Positions 58,925 through 64,000 of a DNA stretch of 64,000 nt are shown piece after piece (within the stretch, counting starts at the first letter, position 1; each line of letters opens with the position of its first letter). The position numbers and the translations under genes were made by a program. The DNA is taken from positions 2,666,001 to 2,730,000 of the forward strand of contig CAXXTQ010000001.1 in the NCBI GenBank assembly GCA_963665005.2, given 5' to 3'. The notes under the pieces are model-generated. The model saw only the letters and a program-made list of their open reading frames with translations, was not told the origin of the DNA and ran no database searches. Source of the stretch: G963665005 sp963665005 (GTDB lineage: Bacteria > Bacillota > Clostridia > Christensenellales > SZUA-584).

Positions 58925-59847
58925 AGTTCAAGCTCTATATCATCCGACTGTTGTTCTATAGTGTTTAAAAGTTCTTCGTTATAATCATCCATAGACGGTT
59001 TATTGCGATATACTTCGTAGCCTAAATCGGAATACTTTTTCATGTACTCATCACTCGCAGTATTACCGCCTTTATCATCATCTAAGCAAAAAGCTATTTT
59101 TTGTATCTTATGTGATTTTAAAAACCGTTCCAATGCACCATCCCAAGTACAGCAGAGGGCTAATCTGTAATCCAGCCGCCAATCCATACTATTCATTTTG
59201 TAAAGCGTGGCGTGGCTTATTGCATCAATAGGGCCTTCATAAACATACACTGTATCGCTTGTGCCTTCCATTTGAAAACCACATGTTTTATCAGAAGATT
59301 CAACCTCTCCTTTAAATGGTTTCTTTCCCGTTGGTGTATACGTTCCCCACATGGCAACATGCTTTGGTTCACCTTGTTCATTAAAACCAACGAATGCACA
59401 ATTATGATATTTTGAACTTTCGTATATCTTCTTTTGGTGCATCAGTTCGGATATGATTTCAGGATCAATGCCACGCGCCTTATTTAGATACGCAAAAGCT
59501 CTACGATAATTATCATTAGCAAGAGGCATAACGAATGGTTTCTTGACTTTCTTTTTCTTCGTGCGAGTATAACTCTTACCGGATACGCTATTGTTCACAA
59601 GCGCATTCACCGCTTCGGGCAGGGTCATACCCTCAACTAATTTCAAATAGCTGATCGCGTTATTCCCGTATAAATTACGGCTGTTCCAAAACCATTTGTT
59701 GTTTTCGTTAATAAGCATGCTGTCATGCTCCTTGTGTCTGTATCTTTTGCCTTGCTGTTCAAATTGATGTCCTTGTGCTTTTAGATAGTCGATTAAGCGG
59801 ACGGACTTAGCTTTTTCATATTGTTCTTGATTAAAATTCAATGCCAT
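58921..59847 (-). CDS. DUF3991/TOPRIM primase-like protein (308 aa)
   Basis: ATG 59847 (MALNFNQEQ) follows GGAGG; the frame extends to 59889 inside the preceding hairpin. An N-terminal zinc-finger-like/DUF3991 region (HEHDSMLINENNKWFW-type segment near 50-70, FAYLNKARGIDPEIISELM) precedes a TOPRIM domain with VYVYEGPIDAISHATLY and IAFCLDDDKGGNTASDEYM. It probably primes complementary-strand synthesis in recipients. Confidence 0.88.
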   Translation of the reverse strand: MALNFNQEQYEKAKSVRLIDYLKAQGHQFEQQGKRYRHKEHDSMLINENNKWFWNSRNLYGNNAISYLKLVEGMTLPEAVNALVNNSVSGKSYTRTKKKKVKKPFVMPLANDNYRRAFAYLNKARGIDPEIISELMHQKKIYESSKYHNCAFVGFNEQGEPKHVAMWGTYTPTGKKPFKGEVESSDKTCGFQMEGTSDTVYVYEGPIDAISHATLYKMNSMDWRLDYRLALCCTWDGALERFLKSHKIQKIAFCLDDDKGGNTASDEYMKKYSDLGYEVYRNKPSMDDYNEELLNTIEQQSDDIELEL

Positions 59848-59868
59848 ATGTTTTTCCTCCAAACAAAA

Positions 59869-59899
59869 AAGCACAAGCTGTAATTTCAAGCCTGTGCTT
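59869..59899 (-). terminator. Hairpin between methylase/helicase and TOPRIM genes
   Basis: AAGCACAGGCTT...CAGCTTGTGCTT followed by TTTTTG on the minus strand. It begins in the 8 bp after the stop at 59907 and likely limits read-through. Confidence 0.6.
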
Positions 59900-59906
59900 A
59901 TTAAGC

Positions 59907-62900
59907 TTAACGTTCTAAAGCTTCTGTTGGTTCAATATCGCTATTATTTTCATTTTCTATATCCTCATTAATATCGTCATCCTTATCAAACCCCAGTAGC
60001 TTGTCAAGTTCAGCCTGTCTATTCAAATAGCTTACCAACCTTTGCCCTTGCGTATATGGCTTTGCATATTCAACCTTACTGCTTTCAAGATTGCTTTTTG
60101 CAGTATCTAAGCTTTCATATGCTCTTATCAGCCTGTCATCAAAACCCTTTATACAGTTATCAAGCCTTGTGATATTGCCTAAAGCCTTATCTCCGAACTC
60201 AAATTTATGGTCACAATGGCCACGCACAATGATGTTAAACTCATTAAATAAAGTGGTGCGCTCTGCAAGCAGTTCAAAATCTCTGTAATTGCCTATTGAT
60301 ACTGGCTCTGTGGCTGGCTTTAATGTAGTAACAAGGGTATGAAAATACCCCGCCACATTAGCACGCTTATCAAAAGTCCTGCCTTTTATAGTTATAGTAA
60401 ATTCAGCATCCTGACTCTTGTTTCTAAGCTCAATATCCTTTTGAATGTTTTCGATACGCTCTTCACCATCGGCTATTCTTTTCGGTAAATACAAAGCGAT
60501 ACTATCCTGCAACTTATATCTTGTAGAGTTGTATTGCTGTTTTAAAATAGTCAGCCTGTTGACTTCTAAATCGACTTCCATCTTCTCCTTAATCATGGGG
60601 TTACCAGTAGCTAGAGCTTTTATTTCTGCATAAGAAAGAGCTGCTTCATCAATATTATCCACTGTTCTTGCAATCGCCTTGTTTGTCATGATTTGAGCAA
60701 AGAATTTGTGTTTAGCTTCAATTAACTGCCATGAATATGCATCAAACGAACCTTCCGTGATGTATCTAAATATAGATATTTCGGGGTTCTCGTTTCCTTG
60801 TCTTAAAATTCTGCCTTCACGTTGTGTGATCTGATCGGGTCGCCAAGGAATGTCGATTCCATGCAGCACTATCATCTTTCTTTGACAGTTTGTGCCTGTC
60901 CCCATTTTTGCTGTAGAGCCTATTAAAATCCTTACGTCACCGTTTCTAACCGCCCTGAACAAATCATCTTTTTGCTTGTCCGTTTTTGCATCATGGATAA
61001 AGATTATCTCGTTTTCAAGTACGCCTTTGTCTATTAACTTATCTTTCATATCTTGATATAGATTAAAGCTCTTACCACCGGGTGTACCTAAATCACAAAA
61101 TATCATTTGAGTTAATCGGTCTGCTTTTGTTTCATTCCATATTGAATATACGTTATCAATCATCACATTAATTTTACTGTCTGGATTATCCTCAAAAGTT
61201 TGATCAACTAATCGCATATCCGTTGCAAGTGATCTGCCTTCTGTTGTTATTTTAAGCATGTTGTCATTTTTTGGATCAACACTACCGGACTTGCACTTGT
61301 CGGCTCTTTCGCCAAGTTTGAATATCTCCTCTTTAAGCTGCTCAGACGCCTTAACTGTAACAATTTGCGGCTTACCTGTTTTCAAGGCAGGACGTGGAAG
61401 ATTTAAGCTATCATTCGTTTGGATATCGGCTACTTGCTTAAAAAGGTTCATAAGCTCGGGTAAATTGTAAAAACGCGATAGTCTTTCCTTTTGTCTAAAG
61501 CCTTTACCATCAGGACTAAGTTCAAGCGACGTGGTAGTTTCTCCAAAGGTAGATACCCATTCATCAAAACCGGAAAGTCCATATTCCTTCAATGTGTTAT
61601 GCTGTAAATACCGTTGCATGGTATATAGTTCTGTCATTGAATTTGATAGCGGTGTTCCTGTTGCAAACACGATACGTCCACCTTGTTCATCAAGGTATTG
61701 TATCTTTGCATACATATCACTAGATTTCTTTGCCGCACTCTGTGGCACGCCTGCAATATTGCTCATCTTTGTTGCGAGGAATAAATTTTTATAAGCGTGC
61801 GCCTCATCAACCATCAGTGTATCAATACCTAAACTTTCAAAATATATCTGGTTGTCTTTAGGCGAAGTTAATAGCTTTTCAAGATTAGCTTCAAGGCTCT
61901 TTCTCTTGCGTTCAAGGGCTTTGACCGTCCAGTCAGCTGAGCCGTATTCAGCGCTGTTAATAGCTTCTATAATTTCGTCAATCTGCTCATTGATTAACCG
62001 CTGCATACGTTCAGGGGATATACCGATGCGCTCAAAAGAGGAATGTCCCATTATAATACCGTCATATTCACCTGTAGCTATTTTACTAACAAACCTTTGT
62101 CTGTTTTTCTTTTGAAAATCCTTTTTTGTAGCAAGCAACAGATTTGCCGACGGATACAATCGCATCATCTCGTTTCCCATCTGTTCAACAAGATGATTTG
62201 GTACAACATACAATATCTTGTTTGATATGCCTAACCTTTTTAATTCCATTCCGGCGCTACACATTACAAACGTTTTCCCGGCGCCAACTTCATGTGCAAG
62301 CAAAGTATTCCCGCCATAAAGAATTCGTGCTACTGCGTTTGCTTGGTGTGGTCTTAACGTTATATCAGGATTCATACCGGGGAAGGTGAGATGACTGCCG
62401 TCATATTCACGTAAACGCAAGTTGTTAAATCTCTCGTTATACATATTAACCAATCTATTCCTACGGCTGGTATCATTAAAAATCCAGTCCTTAAACAGCA
62501 TTTGCAAATTGCGTTGCTTTTCTCGTACGGCTACTGTAGCCTTATGATTATAATGTCTTTTGCCATCACTGTCATAATCATTAATAGTAAGTCTTTTTAG
62601 ATTCAATGTGTTCTCTATAATTGTATATGCATCCATTCTGCTTGTGCCGTGTACTTCTCGTGCTTCAAAAGAGTTGTTGGCAAAAGGTTTTCCTTTGATC
62701 TTCCATACACCCAGTTTATTGCTGTATTCAATATCAAGATACTGCTTTGCATGGTAACTTGGTTCTAGGGTATCAGATATAAAACTAAGCACATCATTTG
62801 TCGGTATCCATGTTGCGCCAAGCCTTACTTCGATTTCGCCAGCTTCTAAATCTTCTGGTTGCACTTCATTTAGCATGGAAACATTAATATTGTACTTTTC

Positions 62901-64000
62901 ATCAGTTTTAGAAAATTCTTGTGCCAATTTCAACTTGTTTCTGACATTACCGCTTAAATACTCATCCGCTGTTTCAAAATTATCATATGGATTTTTTTCA
63001 TCAAAGGTAGCAGGGTTTCTGAATGTTATGCCCTCTAAATCTTTGATTACTATATCTTTTTCCTGCCTTGTGAGCTTCGCCATATATTCAATATCTATTC
63101 TGCCCTTTTCGTTAATGGATAGGGTAAGTGCTTCAGCAGAGGTATCGGCATGGTCTACCGTTTTTTTTGGCTTTATGGTGCGCTTGATAAACATATCCGC
63201 TTTAGTGATTTGCTTATTATCATCTATCACTTCAAGTGACGATAGCAGAGGGAAATCAGCATCTGCCCTGCACGCAAGTTCGACAGCTCTGGTATTTATA
63301 TTCCCATGTATCTTGATGAATTTATCATAGCTATCGTTTAGCGCTTGTCTTGCTCTTTCAAATTCTTCATCACCACCAAGATTGACTTGTACATTTATTA
63401 CATTCCTTACGGCAGTTCTTAGGCTGATCATATCTTTGATGCGTTTTTCGTATGTTGCAGATAGATTCTGCTGAATCATGATCGAATTTTCACGATAGTA
63501 AATATCATCATCTACCAGTGAGTAGCTAAAGTTTTTCACATCAGAGCTTGCAGGAATGGTTATGGCTTCATTATCTGTTTCGATACTTTCGTCTACATAT
63601 GGGGTAATATCTGTGCTGATATGGGATATGGCGTTTTGCAGCTGTTCCTCTAAATTCGCATTATCAAAGGGTTCTAAAGCTGTATCCGTCTCACTCCCAT
63701 ACATATTATCGTTGTATACCATCTTACCGAGTAACATGTGAGGGTTACTGGCGTAGTATTGATTGACGGGTATGCCGTCAGCAGTTTCTCCTAGACTTAC
63801 CCAATCAGGCTTAATATCCACAATCCTGTCACGTTTTTGAAAGAACAATATATCCGTCGTTACTGCCGTCCCTGCATTTTGTTTAAATGTGTTGTTTGGA
63901 AGTCTTATCGCGCCCACAAGCTCCGCCCTCTTCGCTATATATTCACGAACATTACTATTAGCTTTATCCATAGTACCCTTTGATGTGATGATGGCTACAA
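59907..64000 (-). CDS. N6-adenine methylase/SNF2-type helicase fusion, partial (5' end beyond window)
   Basis: The frame is open to the right edge (residues VAIITSKGTMDKANSN precede the first in-window ATG at 63971). The visible part begins in the C-terminal section of a DNA methyltransferase (EYIAKRAELVGAIRLPNNTF and TAVTTDILFFQKRD). It continues into a helicase with Walker A LLAHEVGAGKTFVMCSAGMEL, DEAHAYKNLFLATKMS, FATGTPLSNSMTELYTMQRY, STAKMGTGTNCQRKM and a QREGRILRQGNENPEISIF motif VI. A coiled C-terminus follows. Such giant proteins are typical of CTn4/Tn1549-class elements, where they are thought to protect or process transferred DNA. Confidence 0.93.
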   Translation of the reverse strand, partial: VAIITSKGTMDKANSNVREYIAKRAELVGAIRLPNNTFKQNAGTAVTTDILFFQKRDRIVDIKPDWVSLGETADGIPVNQYYASNPHMLLGKMVYNDNMYGSETDTALEPFDNANLEEQLQNAISHISTDITPYVDESIETDNEAITIPASSDVKNFSYSLVDDDIYYRENSIMIQQNLSATYEKRIKDMISLRTAVRNVINVQVNLGGDEEFERARQALNDSYDKFIKIHGNINTRAVELACRADADFPLLSSLEVIDDNKQITKADMFIKRTIKPKKTVDHADTSAEALTLSINEKGRIDIEYMAKLTRQEKDIVIKDLEGITFRNPATFDEKNPYDNFETADEYLSGNVRNKLKLAQEFSKTDEKYNINVSMLNEVQPEDLEAGEIEVRLGATWIPTNDVLSFISDTLEPSYHAKQYLDIEYSNKLGVWKIKGKPFANNSFEAREVHGTSRMDAYTIIENTLNLKRLTINDYDSDGKRHYNHKATVAVREKQRNLQMLFKDWIFNDTSRRNRLVNMYNERFNNLRLREYDGSHLTFPGMNPDITLRPHQANAVARILYGGNTLLAHEVGAGKTFVMCSAGMELKRLGISNKILYVVPNHLVEQMGNEMMRLYPSANLLLATKKDFQKKNRQRFVSKIATGEYDGIIMGHSSFERIGISPERMQRLINEQIDEIIEAINSAEYGSADWTVKALERKRKSLEANLEKLLTSPKDNQIYFESLGIDTLMVDEAHAYKNLFLATKMSNIAGVPQSAAKKSSDMYAKIQYLDEQGGRIVFATGTPLSNSMTELYTMQRYLQHNTLKEYGLSGFDEWVSTFGETTTSLELSPDGKGFRQKERLSRFYNLPELMNLFKQVADIQTNDSLNLPRPALKTGKPQIVTVKASEQLKEEIFKLGERADKCKSGSVDPKNDNMLKITTEGRSLATDMRLVDQTFEDNPDSKINVMIDNVYSIWNETKADRLTQMIFCDLGTPGGKSFNLYQDMKDKLIDKGVLENEIIFIHDAKTDKQKDDLFRAVRNGDVRILIGSTAKMGTGTNCQRKMIVLHGIDIPWRPDQITQREGRILRQGNENPEISIFRYITEGSFDAYSWQLIEAKHKFFAQIMTNKAIARTVDNIDEAALSYAEIKALATGNPMIKEKMEVDLEVNRLTILKQQYNSTRYKLQDSIALYLPKRIADGEERIENIQKDIELRNKSQDAEFTITIKGRTFDKRANVAGYFHTLVTTLKPATEPVSIGNYRDFELLAERTTLFNEFNIIVRGHCDHKFEFGDKALGNITRLDNCIKGFDDRLIRAYESLDTAKSNLESSKVEYAKPYTQGQRLVSYLNRQAELDKLLGFDKDDDINEDIENENNSDIEPTEALER

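Overview
The window looks like an AT-rich chromosome of an anaerobic, Gram-positive Clostridia-type bacterium. The support is low GC, strong GGAGG ribosome-binding sites, lipobox lipoproteins, an ECF sigma/anti-sigma pair of the Clostridia type, cohesin and dockerin domains, and a conjugative element whose gene order matches the Tn1549/CTn4 class of Firmicutes ICEs. No tRNA, rRNA or CRISPR array was seen. Almost all genes lie on the minus strand.

Region A (1-13.6 kb) is an array of secreted-protein operons under a probable ECF sigma factor (11651-12136). Its partners are a secreted protein and a membrane anti-sigma factor (12205-13612). Four near-identical 27-nt promoter-like sites lie around it. 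Two families of small exported proteins (597-1019 and 2951-3370; 10245-10628 and 10650-11030) precede large lipoproteins of one paralogous family (<515, 1482-2882, 8469-10088). A fourth operon encodes a secreted clan CD-like (caspase/CHAT-fold-like) protein, an exported 282-residue protein and a small lipoprotein. Each operon has the same two-part structured RNA leader (hairpin H, 5 copies; element S, 4 copies). Most first genes are followed by an intercistronic hairpin. An IS256-family element with 8-bp target duplication splits the signal-peptide codons of the clan CD-like gene. An ABC-transporter ATPase remnant follows one lipoprotein, so a bacteriocin/immunity-like role is possible but unproven.

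Region B (13.6-20 kb) holds an ORF-less group II intron sitting just after a terminator hairpin. It is followed by an operon of exported proteins that share one C-terminal beta-rich domain; two of them also carry nine RCC1-type repeats. Region C (20-24.1 kb) is a very AT-rich, translationally coupled pair, a membrane protein plus a 954-residue protein with a possible PIN-like C-terminus, and is a candidate defence module.

Region D (about 24.1 kb to beyond 64 kb) is a conjugative element read leftwards: methylase/helicase (running off the right edge), TOPRIM primase-like protein, class D-like sortase, oriT, ribbon-helix-helix protein, toxin-antitoxin pair, MobL-type relaxase, VirD4, Maff2-like VirB2, VirB6, PrgI, VirB4, NlpC/P60 hydrolase, CpaE-like ATPase, and a nine-repeat Cna-B/SpaA thioester adhesin with an IPKTG sortase signal. 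The relaxase carries an N-terminal HD-GYP domain. Two foreign segments interrupt the transfer genes. One is a radical SAM/NifX-like module at 30.6-32.7 kb, flanked by a diverged duplication of the ATPase 3' end. The other, at 39.3-50.1 kb, carries a two-component system, a cohesin/SpoIID-dockerin pair, and a putative defence island (PLD nuclease, HhH-GPD DNA glycosylase, small partner, HEPN-like protein and a truncated copy of it, PD-(D/E)XK-like nuclease). IS3- and IS200-type elements lie upstream of the relaxase.
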